This document shows positions 1 through 7,530 of a stretch of DNA of 13,418 nucleotides, in pieces (within the stretch, counting starts at the first letter, position 1; the number at the start of each line of letters is the position of its first letter). The DNA is taken from assembly GCA_026387165.1 (NCBI GenBank), contig JAPLMG010000273.1, forward strand, positions 1 to 13,418. The letters run 5' to 3'. The DNA comes from Candidatus Omnitrophota bacterium (GTDB lineage: Bacteria > Omnitrophota > Gorgyraeia > 2-01-FULL-45-10). Made by a program: the position numbers and the translations under genes. The notes beneath the pieces are model-generated. The model was not told where the DNA came from and made no database searches. It saw only the letters and a program-made list of their open reading frames with translations.

Positions 1-1124
1 TTTCCTTCTGTCTGGATCGACGGAGCTATTATGATCTCGGTCTTGTGCATCTGGCTTATGTTCTTCGCGCCTAAATTGCCCATCGATGTCTGTAAAGCGC
101 CCATGAGATTCTGCGAGCCATCGTCAACTTTGGCCGGCCCGAACAATATCTCATTGAGCGTGCCTGTGACACCGACCCTTACTCTCGTACCTCTGGGAAG
201 ATTGGCGTGCGGCGTTGCCATGCCCCAATGGTTGCCTCTGCCGGGAGCTTCCTTCGACCTGGCAAATGCCGAGCCGACCATTACGGCATCGGCCCCGCAA
301 GCGAACGCTTTACATATATCGCCGCCTGTTGTCATTCCTCCGTCGGTGATTATGGGGATGTATCTTTTTGTCTTTTTATAAAAGGCGTCTCTGGCGGCCG
401 CGCAGTCTATTGTCGTAGTGACCTGCGGAACGCCTATACCCAGAACGCCTCTCGTGGTGCAGGCGGCACCCGGCCCGATGCCTACAAGAAGGCCCGAGCA
501 TCCGGTATTCAACAGATCAAGAGCGACCTCATAGGTGACGCAATTACCTATTATAACGGGCATCTTGACGGACCTGCAGAATTTTTTGAAATCGAGCGCC
601 TTATATTTAGTTGAAATATGTTTAACCGTGGAGACCGTGGACTGAACTATGAATATATCCGCTCCCGCCTCTTGGGCTATCTCTGCAAAGCGGTCCGCCC
701 TTTGAGGGATGGCGCTTACTATCGCGGGGACGCCTGCCCTTTTGATCTCTTCCACTCTCTTTGATATGAGCTTCTCTTTTATAGGCTCGGCATAAACGCT
801 CTGGACGAGTGCCGTCGCCTGATCAGGCGCCGCCATGGCTATTCTTTTAAGGACCTCTTCAGGATTTTCATAGCGCGTCTGGACGCCTTCGAGATTTAAA
901 ACGGCGAGCCCGCCAAGCTTACCCATCGCTATAGCGAACCTGACATCTACTACTCCGTCCATCGCCGCGGCAATTATAGGAATGCGGAATTTTTTACCGC
1001 CTATTAGCCATGATGTATCGACATCAGCCGGATCTATCGTAATTCTTCCCGGAACCAGCGCTATTTCATCAAACCCGTAGCAACGCCTTGCTTTTCTCTC
1101 AACGCCAATATAGAATTGCCCCAT
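1..1124 (-). CDS. guaB3: GuaB3-type IMP dehydrogenase-related protein (3' end cut by window edge)
   Basis: The translation from 1124 (MGQFYIGVERKARRCYGFDEI) reads open to the window edge for 374 codons and is an IMPDH/GMP reductase TIM barrel with no CBS (Bateman) insert, the hallmark of the GuaB3 subgroup. The catalytic loop GPGAACTTRGVLGIGVPQ carries the expected Cys at about residue 222, and TDGGMTTGGDICKAFACGAD with VMVGSAFA is the phosphate-binding part of the barrel. The final visible residues IIIAPSIQTEG match the usual family C-terminus, so only a few residues are missing. The start is supported by GAGGAG just upstream (about 1129-1136). Family members have been assigned IMP dehydrogenase or GMP reductase roles in guanine nucleotide metabolism, and the sequence alone does not choose between them. 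It has its own promoter downstream of the groEL terminator. Confidence 0.9.
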   Translation of the reverse strand, partial: MGQFYIGVERKARRCYGFDEIALVPGRITIDPADVDTSWLIGGKKFRIPIIAAAMDGVVDVRFAIAMGKLGGLAVLNLEGVQTRYENPEEVLKRIAMAAPDQATALVQSVYAEPIKEKLISKRVEEIKRAGVPAIVSAIPQRADRFAEIAQEAGADIFIVQSTVSTVKHISTKYKALDFKKFCRSVKMPVIIGNCVTYEVALDLLNTGCSGLLVGIGPGAACTTRGVLGIGVPQVTTTIDCAAARDAFYKKTKRYIPIITDGGMTTGGDICKAFACGADAVMVGSAFARSKEAPGRGNHWGMATPHANLPRGTRVRVGVTGTLNEILFGPAKVDDGSQNLMGALQTSMGNLGAKNISQMHKTEIIIAPSIQTEG

Positions 1125-1142
1125 GTCTCTCCTCGCAATATG

Positions 1143-1188
1143 TTAGTTACCAGATACCAATAACCAGATACCGGTTATATTTGAGATA
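1143..1188. repeat. Short reiterated AACCAGATACC words in the guaB3 leader
   Basis: TACCAGATACC, then AACCAGATACC, then GGTTAT-N7-ATAACC lie in tandem between the guaB3 promoter and its start. A related CTGGTT-rich string (1266-1290) lies just after the groEL stop. These are low-complexity word repeats resembling the CCGGTT/AACCAG words of the valS inserts. No gene is present. Confidence 0.5.
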
Positions 1189-1191
1189 ACC

Positions 1192-1220
1192 ATAGTATAT
1201 AACAATCGAATGATTGTCAA
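1192..1220 (-). promoter_or_regulatory. Sigma-70-type promoter of guaB3
   Basis: On the minus strand TTGACA (1215-1220) is followed after 17 nt by TACTAT (1192-1197); an overlapping TATACT (1194-1199) is a slightly better -10 match with 15-nt spacing. It lies between the groEL terminator and guaB3, leaving a leader of roughly 60 nt. The -35/-10 spacer contains an inverted repeat, ACAATC-N4-GATTGT (1202-1217). Confidence 0.6.
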
Positions 1221-1222
1221 AT

Positions 1223-1258
1223 GAAAATTGGGGCCTCGAATTTCTCGAAGCCCCAATT
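1223..1258 (-). terminator. Rho-independent terminator of groESL
   Basis: The arms AATTGGGGC (1226-1234) and GCCCCAATT (1250-1258) pair perfectly. A C/A mismatch is followed by an inner TCGA/TCGA stem with a 5-nt loop. Reading on the minus strand the stem is followed by TTTT then CATTTG, a short U-tract. It sits 43 nt after the groEL stop. Confidence 0.75.
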
Positions 1259-1300
1259 GACTTGTACCTGGTTTCTGGTTACTGGTTTCTATCTACTGAC

Positions 1301-2938
1301 TTAATACATCCCGCCTCCCGGAGGCATGCCGCCGGGCATTCCCATAGGAGCTTTCTCTTCTTCAGGGATATCGGTCACGATCGTTTCGGTCGTGATCATC
1401 AGAGCGGCAATGCTCGCCGCGTTCTGAAGCGCGTAACGTGTAACCTTCTTAGGATCGATGACGCCCGCCTGTATCATATCACAGTAAACATCCTTATCGG
1501 CATCATATCCTTCGTTAGTCTTCATATCTCTTACCTTATTAACAACCACAGAACCTTCCTGACCCGCATTATTGGCTATGGTTCTGATAGGCTCTTCGAG
1601 AGCTCTCTTCACGATATCGGCCCCGATCTGCTCGTCACCCGGAAACTTCGACTTATTAAGAACGTCTATGCATCTTAATAGAGCGACTCCGCCTCCCGCG
1701 ACGATGCCTTCCTCAACAGCGGCTCTCGTAGCGTGCAAAGCGTCTTCGACGCGGGCCTTCTTCTCCTTCATCTCTGTTTCGGTAGCGGCTCCGACGTTGA
1801 TAACGGCGACTCCGCCCGAAAGCTTTGCCAGCCTCTCCTGCAGCTTCTCCTTATCGTAATCGGAATCGGTGAGATCTATCTGCTTCTTCAGCTGAGCGAT
1901 CCTGGACTGGATATCGGCCGTCTTGCCCGCGCCTTCCACTATGGTTGTATTGTCTTTATCGATCCTTACTCTCTTGGCGCGTCCAAGTTCCTCCAGCTTC
2001 ACATTCTCAAGTTTTATTCCGAGATCTTCGGTAATGGCTTTGCCGCCCGTTAGCACCGCGATATCCTCCAGCATCGCTTTACGCCTGTCACCATAACCCG
2101 GAGCCTTGACGGCAGCGCATACGAGCGTGCCGCGCATCTTGTTCACAACCAGCGTCGCAAGCACTTCGCCTTCAGTCTCTTCCGAGATTATGAGTAACGG
2201 TTTGCCGGCTCTGGCCACTTTTTCCAATAGCGGAAGTATATCTTTCATCGCGGATATCTTCTTCTCGTGGATCAATATATACGGATCGTCGAGCGAGCAT
2301 TCCATCTTTTCGGCATCGGTCACGAAGTAAGGAGAAAGGTAGCCCTGGTCGAACTCCATACCCTCGACGAGCTCAAGCTCCGTCTTGGAGGCCTTGCCCT
2401 CTTCAACTGTTATGACGCCGTCTTTTCCCACTTTTGTCATGGCTTCCGCTATTAAATCTCCTATTTCGCGGTCACCATTTGCCGCTATCGAGGCTACCTG
2501 GGAAACCTCCTTCTTATCCTTAACATTGATGGCCTTGGAAAGCCTCTTAAGCTCTTCCACGACTTTCTCCACAGCCTTCTCTATGCCTCTCTTCAACGCC
2601 ATCGGATTCGCGCCCGCGGTCACATTCTTCATGCCTTCTCTGAATATCGATTCCGCGAGCACAGTGGCGGTTGTCGTGCCGTCTCCGGCTATGTCGGAGG
2701 TCTTTGACGCCACCTCTTTCACGAGCTCAGCCCCCATATTTTCATACGGACACTTCAGCTCTATCTCTTTTGCTACAGTTACACCGTCCTTTGTGATCGT
2801 CGGCGCGCCGAACTTCTTGTCGAGGACTACGTTCCGTCCTTTGGGCCCGAGAGTCACCTTTACCGCGCTGGCGAGCTGCTCGACGCCCCTCAAGATGGCT
2901 CTGCGCGCATCCTCACCATATAATAGTTGCTTTGCCAT
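1301..2938 (-). CDS. groEL: Chaperonin GroEL (60 kDa, Hsp60)
   Basis: This 545-residue protein has the standard group I chaperonin length. It assembles as the double heptameric ring that folds cytosolic proteins with ATP and GroES. Visible hallmarks are KVTLGPKGRNVVLDKKFG (about 27-44), the ATP-site DGTTTA (86-91), the VEEGIVAGGGVALLR segment in the C-terminal equatorial domain, and the Gly-Met-rich tail ending GGMPPGGGMY. The start is fixed by a strong AAGGAGG site just upstream. It is downstream of groES in a two-gene operon, with an unusually long 140-nt spacer full of GTGATTAAG words. No insertion or missing catalytic region is visible. Confidence 0.98.
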   Translation of the reverse strand: MAKQLLYGEDARRAILRGVEQLASAVKVTLGPKGRNVVLDKKFGAPTITKDGVTVAKEIELKCPYENMGAELVKEVASKTSDIAGDGTTTATVLAESIFREGMKNVTAGANPMALKRGIEKAVEKVVEELKRLSKAINVKDKKEVSQVASIAANGDREIGDLIAEAMTKVGKDGVITVEEGKASKTELELVEGMEFDQGYLSPYFVTDAEKMECSLDDPYILIHEKKISAMKDILPLLEKVARAGKPLLIISEETEGEVLATLVVNKMRGTLVCAAVKAPGYGDRRKAMLEDIAVLTGGKAITEDLGIKLENVKLEELGRAKRVRIDKDNTTIVEGAGKTADIQSRIAQLKKQIDLTDSDYDKEKLQERLAKLSGGVAVINVGAATETEMKEKKARVEDALHATRAAVEEGIVAGGGVALLRCIDVLNKSKFPGDEQIGADIVKRALEEPIRTIANNAGQEGSVVVNKVRDMKTNEGYDADKDVYCDMIQAGVIDPKKVTRYALQNAASIAALMITTETIVTDIPEEEKAPMGMPGGMPPGGGMY

Positions 2939-2949
2939 TTCTCTCTCCT

Positions 2950-3078
2950 CCTTGTAGGACTTTAGTGATTAAGTGATTCGACGCGCAATATGCGCCTTTA
3001 GTAATTAGGTGATTAAGATTGCTTAATCACTACCGATTCGCTCAATTGCCGGATCACTTAATAACTTAATCACTGACT
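2950..3078. repeat. GTGATTAAG-word repeats in the groES-groEL spacer
   Basis: Variants of GTGATTAAG / CTTAATCAC recur several times in both orientations. A perfect 9-bp hairpin GTGATTAAG-N4-CTTAATCAC lies at 3009-3030, and GCGCA-ATA-TGCGC at about 2981-2993 is another. The outer copies near 2962 and 3056-3075 can pair with each other imperfectly. It separates two co-transcribed genes and encodes nothing recognisable. Confidence 0.7.
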
Positions 3079-3366
3079 TCATTTTATGATCGCTAAGATG
3101 TCTTCTTCTTTGAGTATTAAATATTCTGTCCCATCCACCGTGATCTCGGTGCCGGAATATTTTCCGAACAGCACCTTGTCGCCCACTTTTACTTCCGGCG
3201 TTATAGTCTTGCCCTCATCCGAAACCTTGCCCTTGCCGACCGCTATAACCTTCGCCTCCTGCGGCTTCTCTTTAGCGGTATCGGGAAGAACTATCCCGCC
3301 CTTCGTTACGTCTTTGGCTTCGAGAACCTCTACCATAATCCTGTCCGCCAATGGCTGAATCTTCAT
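3079..3366 (-). CDS. groES: Co-chaperonin GroES (10 kDa)
   Basis: This 95-residue protein is the lid of the GroEL cage. The N-terminus MKIQPLADRIMVEVLEAKD and the mobile loop with GGIVLPD (about 23-29), which docks on GroEL, are clear, as are KVGDKVLFGKYSG and the C-terminal strand EEDILAIIK. The start is set by AGGAGGGG a few bases upstream. It is the first gene of the groESL operon, preceded by a CIRCE operator and a near-consensus promoter. It ends in TGA at 3079-3081. Confidence 0.98.
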   Translation of the reverse strand: MKIQPLADRIMVEVLEAKDVTKGGIVLPDTAKEKPQEAKVIAVGKGKVSDEGKTITPEVKVGDKVLFGKYSGTEITVDGTEYLILKEEDILAIIK

Positions 3367-3386
3367 ACTGCACCCCTCCTTTTCAG

Positions 3387-3443
3387 TTTTAAGCTTTATG
3401 CCGTAAGCTTTAAGCGTAAAACCTAAAGCTTACAACTTACAGC
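3387..3443. repeat. TAAGCTTTA-word repeats and hairpin in the groES leader
   Basis: The word AAGCTTTA recurs in both orientations between CIRCE and the groES ribosome site. GTAAGCTTTA (3403-3412) and TAAAGCTTAC (3424-3433) form a perfect 10-bp stem with an 11-nt loop. The 13-mer CGTAAAACCTAAA at 3415-3427 recurs in reverse complement at 13114-13126. Confidence 0.65.
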
Positions 3444-3449
3444 TGCTTA

Positions 3450-3476
3450 TTAGCACTCATCTAAATTGAGTGCTAA
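3450..3476 (-). promoter_or_regulatory. CIRCE operator (HrcA-binding heat-shock site)
   Basis: TTAGCACTC (3450-3458), a 9-nt spacer and GAGTGCTAA (3468-3476) match the canonical CIRCE inverted repeat perfectly. It lies immediately downstream of the -10 box, where bound HrcA represses groESL transcription. hrcA itself is not in this window. Confidence 0.97.
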
Positions 3477-3484
3477 CAATTAGC

Positions 3485-3512
3485 ATTATACAGAATTGCC
3501 AAAAGTTGTCAA
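3485..3512 (-). promoter_or_regulatory. groESL vegetative promoter
   Basis: On the minus strand TTGACA (3507-3512) and TATAAT (3485-3490) are both perfect consensus hexamers separated by 16 nt. The predicted start falls next to the CIRCE element, so HrcA would block initiation directly. Confidence 0.92.
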
Positions 3513-3518
3513 GCACTT

Positions 3519-3570
3519 TCGACAAAAGCTCACCATCGACCATGAGCTTGTCGAATGGTCGAAGGGTCAA
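3519..3570. repeat. TCGACAAGCTCA-family palindrome between coaX and groES
   Basis: TCGACAAAAGCTCA (3519-3532) pairs with TGAGCTTGTCGA (3543-3554), leaving a two-base bulge. It is followed by TGGTCGAAGGGTC. Related copies are at 8433-8475 and about 12782-12830. It ends only seven bases from the groESL -35 box. No U-tract follows on the minus strand, so a terminator role for coaX is not supported. Confidence 0.65.
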
Positions 3571-3575
3571 GAAAA

Positions 3576-3627
3576 ATCTAACCAGGTTAGATAGTGTGGG
3601 TTCCTGAGCACCTAACCTGGTTAGATA
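3576..3627. repeat. Twin ATCTAACCAGGTTAGAT-type palindromes at the coaX 3' end
   Basis: The first copy (3576-3592) is a perfect 17-nt palindrome with a single central base, and it overlaps the coaX stop codon. The second (core 3612-3624, CTAACC-T-GGTTAG) lies inside the last codons of coaX. Together they encode most of the terminal LSNQVRCSGTHTI residues. Confidence 0.75.
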
Positions 3628-4402
3628 GGATCAGCTGCAGGCCTTTTAGGGTGAGGTCTTCATCGACGTGCCGGATGGACTTTGCGTAGTGTTTCATAAG
3701 CGAGGAATTGCCGCCCGTGGCGATAACTTTTATGGATCTACCTAGTATCTTCTTATATTGGGCAACGAGGCCGTCGCACATGGCGCCGAAGCCGAACAGG
3801 ATGCCGCCCCTCATGCTATTCACCGTGTCCTTACCTATTATAGAGGAAGCGCTCTGGAGCTCCACCTTAGGCAACAGCGCCGTATTTCTATAAAGGCTTG
3901 AGAGCGATAATTCTATCCCCGGAAGGATAAGCCCTCCCAGATAGTCGCCTCTTTTAGATATGATATCGAAAGTTATGGCCGTTCCGAAATCTATGATCAC
4001 CGCAGGCGTTCCATATAGGGCTTTTGCGGCAAAAGCGTTTACGAGCCTGTCCTGCCCCACTTCGTTCTTTATTCTATACATATTCCTTACGGGAACTTTC
4101 AGGTCCCTGCCGATGATCGTTATCTTTATTGTATCGGACATCCTGCGCAGTTCTACTACGAGACGCGCAAGGGCCAGAGGAACTACGCTTGATACTATAA
4201 TCTTGATGTCGTCCATCTTACCGCAGGGCACACTTAAGGGTGCCCTGCGGCTGTGGATAACTTTTATAAGCGCTTTAATTCTACTAGCGTAGGAAGAATA
4301 GGCATGGGTCGGGATCTTCGCCATGCTGAGCAATTTATTGCCCTTGAATATTCCCGCCGTTATGTTGGTATTACCTATGTCTATCGCTATCAGATAACTC
4401 AT
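3587..4402 (-). CDS. coaX: Type III pantothenate kinase
   Basis: This 271-residue cytosolic enzyme would phosphorylate pantothenate, the first step of CoA synthesis. ASKHA-fold motifs are intact: DIGNTN (8-13) for phosphate binding, GQDR (116-119), DFGTA (138-142) and GGLILPG (156-162). Two oddities are visible. Residues near 51-62 (SRRAPLSVPCGK) are encoded by a perfect 11-bp palindrome absent from typical family members as I know them, and the last residues come from repeat palindromes. The start at 4402 gives the normal N-terminus, but no Shine-Dalgarno site is visible because five copies of a 9-nt repeat lie just upstream. It follows birA, a common pairing with cofactor genes. Confidence 0.93.
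   Translation of the reverse strand: MSYLIAIDIGNTNITAGIFKGNKLLSMAKIPTHAYSSYASRIKALIKVIHSRRAPLSVPCGKMDDIKIIVSSVVPLALARLVVELRRMSDTIKITIIGRDLKVPVRNMYRIKNEVGQDRLVNAFAAKALYGTPAVIIDFGTAITFDIISKRGDYLGGLILPGIELSLSSLYRNTALLPKVELQSASSIIGKDTVNSMRGGILFGFGAMCDGLVAQYKKILGRSIKVIATGGNSSLMKHYAKSIRHVDEDLTLKGLQLILSNQVRCSGTHTI
4221..4250. repeat. In-frame 11-bp palindrome inside coaX
   Basis: CCGCAGGGCAC (4221-4231) and GTGCCCTGCGG (4240-4250) are perfect inverted arms around an 8-nt loop. The 30 nt are read in frame as RRAPLSVPCG-like residues between the N-terminal helix region and the DDIKIIVSSVVP strand of CoaX. Confidence 0.8.
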
Positions 4403-4406
4403 ATTA

Positions 4407-4458
4407 GTTTATTGGGTTTATTGGGTTTATTGGGTTTATTGGGTTTATTGGGTTTATT
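4407..4458. repeat. Tandem 9-nt array (ATTGGGTTT x5) between birA and coaX
   Basis: Five exact copies of ATTGGGTTT run from 4411 to 4455, flanked by partial units. A complementary AACCCAATAAAC follows at about 4464-4475 and can pair with any unit. The array ends five bases before the coaX start and takes the place where a ribosome site would be. It has no spacers and is not a CRISPR. Confidence 0.9.
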
Positions 4459-4515
4459 CATGGAACCCAATAAACGCTACAAACCCCACAAACGCAACAA
4501 ACTCTTATTTCATCT

Positions 4516-5493
4516 CTATCGTATCATTACGACATCGCCCGATGATACTTTTTCGAGTACGCCCGATTCGGTCCTGACAACGAGCGCGCCGTCAGGATCT
4601 ATATCGTGCGCCAGGGCCTCAAAAGTTTTGCCACGAAGAGTGACTTTCACTCTTGATCCGATCATCACGGAAAGATCCTTCCATACATCTATGATGGGCT
4701 CGAACCCTTCGCTCTTCATAAGATTATAATACTCTTCGAGCCTTTCTAACACTCTTTTCGTAAGCTCGACTCTGGATAAATTAATTTTACCGCCACGGTG
4801 GTGAAGCTCTTCCTTAATAGAAGTGGCGCCTTTGGGGAGTTGCTTTATCGGAACATTAACATTGATACCTATCCCCAGAACGACAAAATCCGCACTATCC
4901 TGCTCCGCCTTCATCTGGGTCAATATTCCGCATAACTTCTTCTGGCCCATCATTATATCGTTGGGCCACTTTATCGTTACTTCCAAAGAACTGAAATCCC
5001 TTATCGCCTGAGCCACGGCTATAGCGGCAAGTAGGGTGATCCTGGAGATCTCGTTCGGAGCAATGGAGGGCCTTAATATACAGGACATATATATTCCGCC
5101 CTTGGACGGGCTTGACCAATGCCGTCCGTGCCTGCCCTTTCCCTTCACCTGTTCGTCGGCCAGGATAACGGTGCCCTCTTTCATTCCCTTCTCGGCAAGC
5201 TCATAAGCGATGATATTAGTTGAGTCCACTTTTCTATAGGATATGACGCTTCTGCCGAATACTTTTGTCTTCAGCTTCCATTTTATCTCCGAGGGTATTA
5301 AGGAATCCGGTATCGCTACGAGCTTATATCCTAAGTGAGGCAGGGCCTCTATCTCATAGCCCTCTATGCGGAGTTTCTCTATATGCTTCCATATGGCGGC
5401 GCGTGAAATGTCCGCGCCGCTACAAAGCTCTTCACCGGAAACATAAGAGTCTCTGCTATGCCGCAGTACGTTTAGTATCTTTTCGTCGAGCAT
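4516..5493 (-). CDS. birA: Biotin-[acetyl-CoA-carboxylase] ligase with N-terminal repressor domain
   Basis: This 325-residue bifunctional BirA has an N-terminal winged helix (about 1-62; SRAAIWKHIEKLRIEGYEI is the recognition-helix region) followed by the ligase domain. Motifs are DSTN (90-93), the biotinyl-AMP loop GKGRHGRHWSSP (108-119), the KWPND motif with catalytic Lys175, and GIGINVNV. A small C-terminal BPL_C domain (about 278-325) ends the protein. It makes biotinyl-AMP, attaches biotin to carrier protein lysine and, by family knowledge, can repress biotin genes. The start lies 7 nt after the uvrB stop, with no clear ribosome site. It ends in TAG, with TGA two codons later. Confidence 0.95.
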   Translation of the reverse strand: MLDEKILNVLRHSRDSYVSGEELCSGADISRAAIWKHIEKLRIEGYEIEALPHLGYKLVAIPDSLIPSEIKWKLKTKVFGRSVISYRKVDSTNIIAYELAEKGMKEGTVILADEQVKGKGRHGRHWSSPSKGGIYMSCILRPSIAPNEISRITLLAAIAVAQAIRDFSSLEVTIKWPNDIMMGQKKLCGILTQMKAEQDSADFVVLGIGINVNVPIKQLPKGATSIKEELHHRGGKINLSRVELTKRVLERLEEYYNLMKSEGFEPIIDVWKDLSVMIGSRVKVTLRGKTFEALAHDIDPDGALVVRTESGVLEKVSSGDVVMIR

Positions 5494-5500
5494 AATATTT

Positions 5501-7528
5501 TTAGATTGCTTCGTCCCGCCTCGCCGCGCAATTTAATCGTGGCGGGACTCGCAATGACGGTTTAGACAACCTTTCCCTTAACTCTTTGATCTGATCGCGC
5601 AGGATAGCCGCGCGCTCAAATTGCAGGTTCCTGGCGGCAATTTCCATATCATGCTGCAGCTCGCCTATCAATGACGTTATATCATACTCCGCATCAGTCT
5701 CTTCAACTACTTCAGCCATAACTTCGCGGGCCTTCTTATAGGATTCAATGCCCTCCTTGACAGCCTTCTCTATCGAGTGCGGCGTAATATTATGCTTTTT
5801 ATTAAAGGCGATCTGGATCCCGCGGCGCCGGTCGGTTTCGTCTATAGTCTTCTTCATACTCCTGGTGATCCTGTCCGCATACATAATGACTTCGCCGTTA
5901 ATATGGCGTGCCGCGCGTCCCGCCACTTGTATGAGACTCGTTTCGCTTCTCAAAAATCCTTCTTTGTCCGCGTCGAGGATGGCGACTAATGATACCTCGG
6001 GCAGGTCCAGGCCCTCTCTCAATAAGTTTATCCCTACAAGACAGTCGAATTTGTTGAGTCTCAGATCCCTTAATATCTCCACTCTTTCTATGGCGTCTAT
6101 CTCGGAATGCAGATACTTCACCCTTAAGCCAAAATCTTTCAGGAATCTGGTAAGGTCTTCGGATAGTCTTTTTGTAATCGTAGTTACTAATATCCTCTCT
6201 TTCTTCGCTGCCCTCAGGCGTATCTCTTTTATAAGATCGTCCATCTGGCCCTTCGTCGGCCTTACCTCGATAGGCGGGTCTATCAAGCCCGTCGGCCTTA
6301 TAACCTGCTCTACGACCTGGCCGGCGGATCTCTTAAGCTCGTATTCACTTGGAGTGGCGGAAACATATATAGTATCGCCCGTGAGGATCTCAAACTCCTC
6401 AAACTTCAACGGCCTGTTATCGAGAGCTGAAGGCAGCCTGAAGCCGTATTCTATAAGAGTCTCTTTGCGCGCCTTATCCCCGTAATACATACCCCCTATC
6501 TGAGGCACGGTTACATGGGATTCGTCTATAAAGAGCAAAAAATCTTTTGGAAAATAGTCCATGAGACACCATGGTCTGGATCCCGCCGGCCTTCCCGCTA
6601 CATGTCGGGAATAATTTTCTATACCGTTACAGTAACCGACCTCGCGCATCATCTCAAGATCGTATTTTGTGCGGGATTCGAGGCGCTGGGCCTCTACCAG
6701 CTTATTATCCCGCCGTAATTGCGCGAGCCTTGAAACCAGCTCTTCCTCAATAGATACGATCGCCCCTTTTATCCTGTCAGGCGTAGTCACAAAATGCTTG
6801 GCGGGATATATGCCGATCTTGCGCATATTGGTGACGGTGTTGCCCGTTAAAGGGTCGATCTCGTATATGCGCTCTATCCTGTCGCCCGATTGTTCCACCC
6901 GGTACGCCGTCTTTGTGTACGCCGGAAATATCTCTACGGTATCCCCTCTCACCCTGAAGGTCGAACGTTTTAGATCGTAATCATTCCGCGTGTAGTGTAT
7001 GGATATGAGCTTCCTTAATATCTCATCCCTTGAGATCTCCTGGGATTCCTCCAGAAAGACGAGCATCTCGCCGTATTCTTCCGGAGAGCCGAGGCCGTAT
7101 ATGCATGATACGCTTGATACTATCAGACAGTCACGTCTCGACATGAGCGAGCTTGTCGCCGAAAGCCTCAGGCGGTCTATGTCCTCGTTTATGGACGCGT
7201 CCTTTTCTATGTAGATGTCTCTTTGCGGGATATACGCTTCGGGCTGGTAATAATCGTAATAGCTTACGAAATACTCTACGGCATTCTTCGGGAAGAACTC
7301 TTTAAATTCGCTGTAGAGCTGCGCCGCGAGCGTCTTATTGTGGGAGATCACAAGCGTGGGCCTGTCCACCATGGCTATGACGGACGCCATGCTGAATGTT
7401 TTGCCCGATCCAGTTACTCCCAGAAGCGTCTGATATTGTTTGTTCCTGGCCAGGCCACCGGCCAGCTTTTCGATGGCCTGCGGCTGATCACCCTCAGGCT
7501 TAAAACTGCTTACAAGTTTAAACGGCAT
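5501..7528 (-). CDS. uvrB: UvrABC excinuclease subunit B
   Basis: UvrB is the damage-verifying helicase-like subunit of nucleotide excision repair. Walker A GVTGSGKT (37-44), the beta-hairpin YYDYYQPEAYIP (90-101), the DESH box (335-338), the C-terminal helicase motif QVAGRAARH and the UVR domain (about 619-655, LIGELQHDMEIAARNLQFERA) that contacts UvrA/UvrC are all present. At 675 residues it is near the family norm. The last 20 residues (from 656, KPSLRVPPRLNCAARRDEAI) are encoded by a dispersed CGTCATTGCGAG-type repeat and do not look like UvrB sequence. The start lies 2 nt after the nadC stop, with only a weak GGAAA site, implying translational coupling. Confidence 0.97.
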   Translation of the reverse strand: MPFKLVSSFKPEGDQPQAIEKLAGGLARNKQYQTLLGVTGSGKTFSMASVIAMVDRPTLVISHNKTLAAQLYSEFKEFFPKNAVEYFVSYYDYYQPEAYIPQRDIYIEKDASINEDIDRLRLSATSSLMSRRDCLIVSSVSCIYGLGSPEEYGEMLVFLEESQEISRDEILRKLISIHYTRNDYDLKRSTFRVRGDTVEIFPAYTKTAYRVEQSGDRIERIYEIDPLTGNTVTNMRKIGIYPAKHFVTTPDRIKGAIVSIEEELVSRLAQLRRDNKLVEAQRLESRTKYDLEMMREVGYCNGIENYSRHVAGRPAGSRPWCLMDYFPKDFLLFIDESHVTVPQIGGMYYGDKARKETLIEYGFRLPSALDNRPLKFEEFEILTGDTIYVSATPSEYELKRSAGQVVEQVIRPTGLIDPPIEVRPTKGQMDDLIKEIRLRAAKKERILVTTITKRLSEDLTRFLKDFGLRVKYLHSEIDAIERVEILRDLRLNKFDCLVGINLLREGLDLPEVSLVAILDADKEGFLRSETSLIQVAGRAARHINGEVIMYADRITRSMKKTIDETDRRRGIQIAFNKKHNITPHSIEKAVKEGIESYKKAREVMAEVVEETDAEYDITSLIGELQHDMEIAARNLQFERAAILRDQIKELRERLSKPSLRVPPRLNCAARRDEAI
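5503..5560. repeat. CGTCATTGCGAG...GAAGCAATC repeat forming the uvrB 3' end
   Basis: The arms GTCCCGCC (5513-5520) and GGCGGGAC (5541-5548) pair perfectly, flanked by GATTGCTTC and TCGCAATGACG, the two ends of a dispersed repeat also seen at 8843-8878. Its outer end almost coincides with the uvrB TAA codon. Confidence 0.8.
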
Positions 7529-7530
7529 CT

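Noticed and set aside
2385..2957. Long plus-strand open frame opposite groEL
   Set aside because: It is a shadow of the strongly conserved groEL coding strand, with no ribosome site or recognisable protein. The same applies to other plus-strand frames over guaB3, uvrB and valS.
4407..4458. CRISPR array
   Set aside because: The 9-nt units are directly abutting with no spacers and no cas genes nearby.
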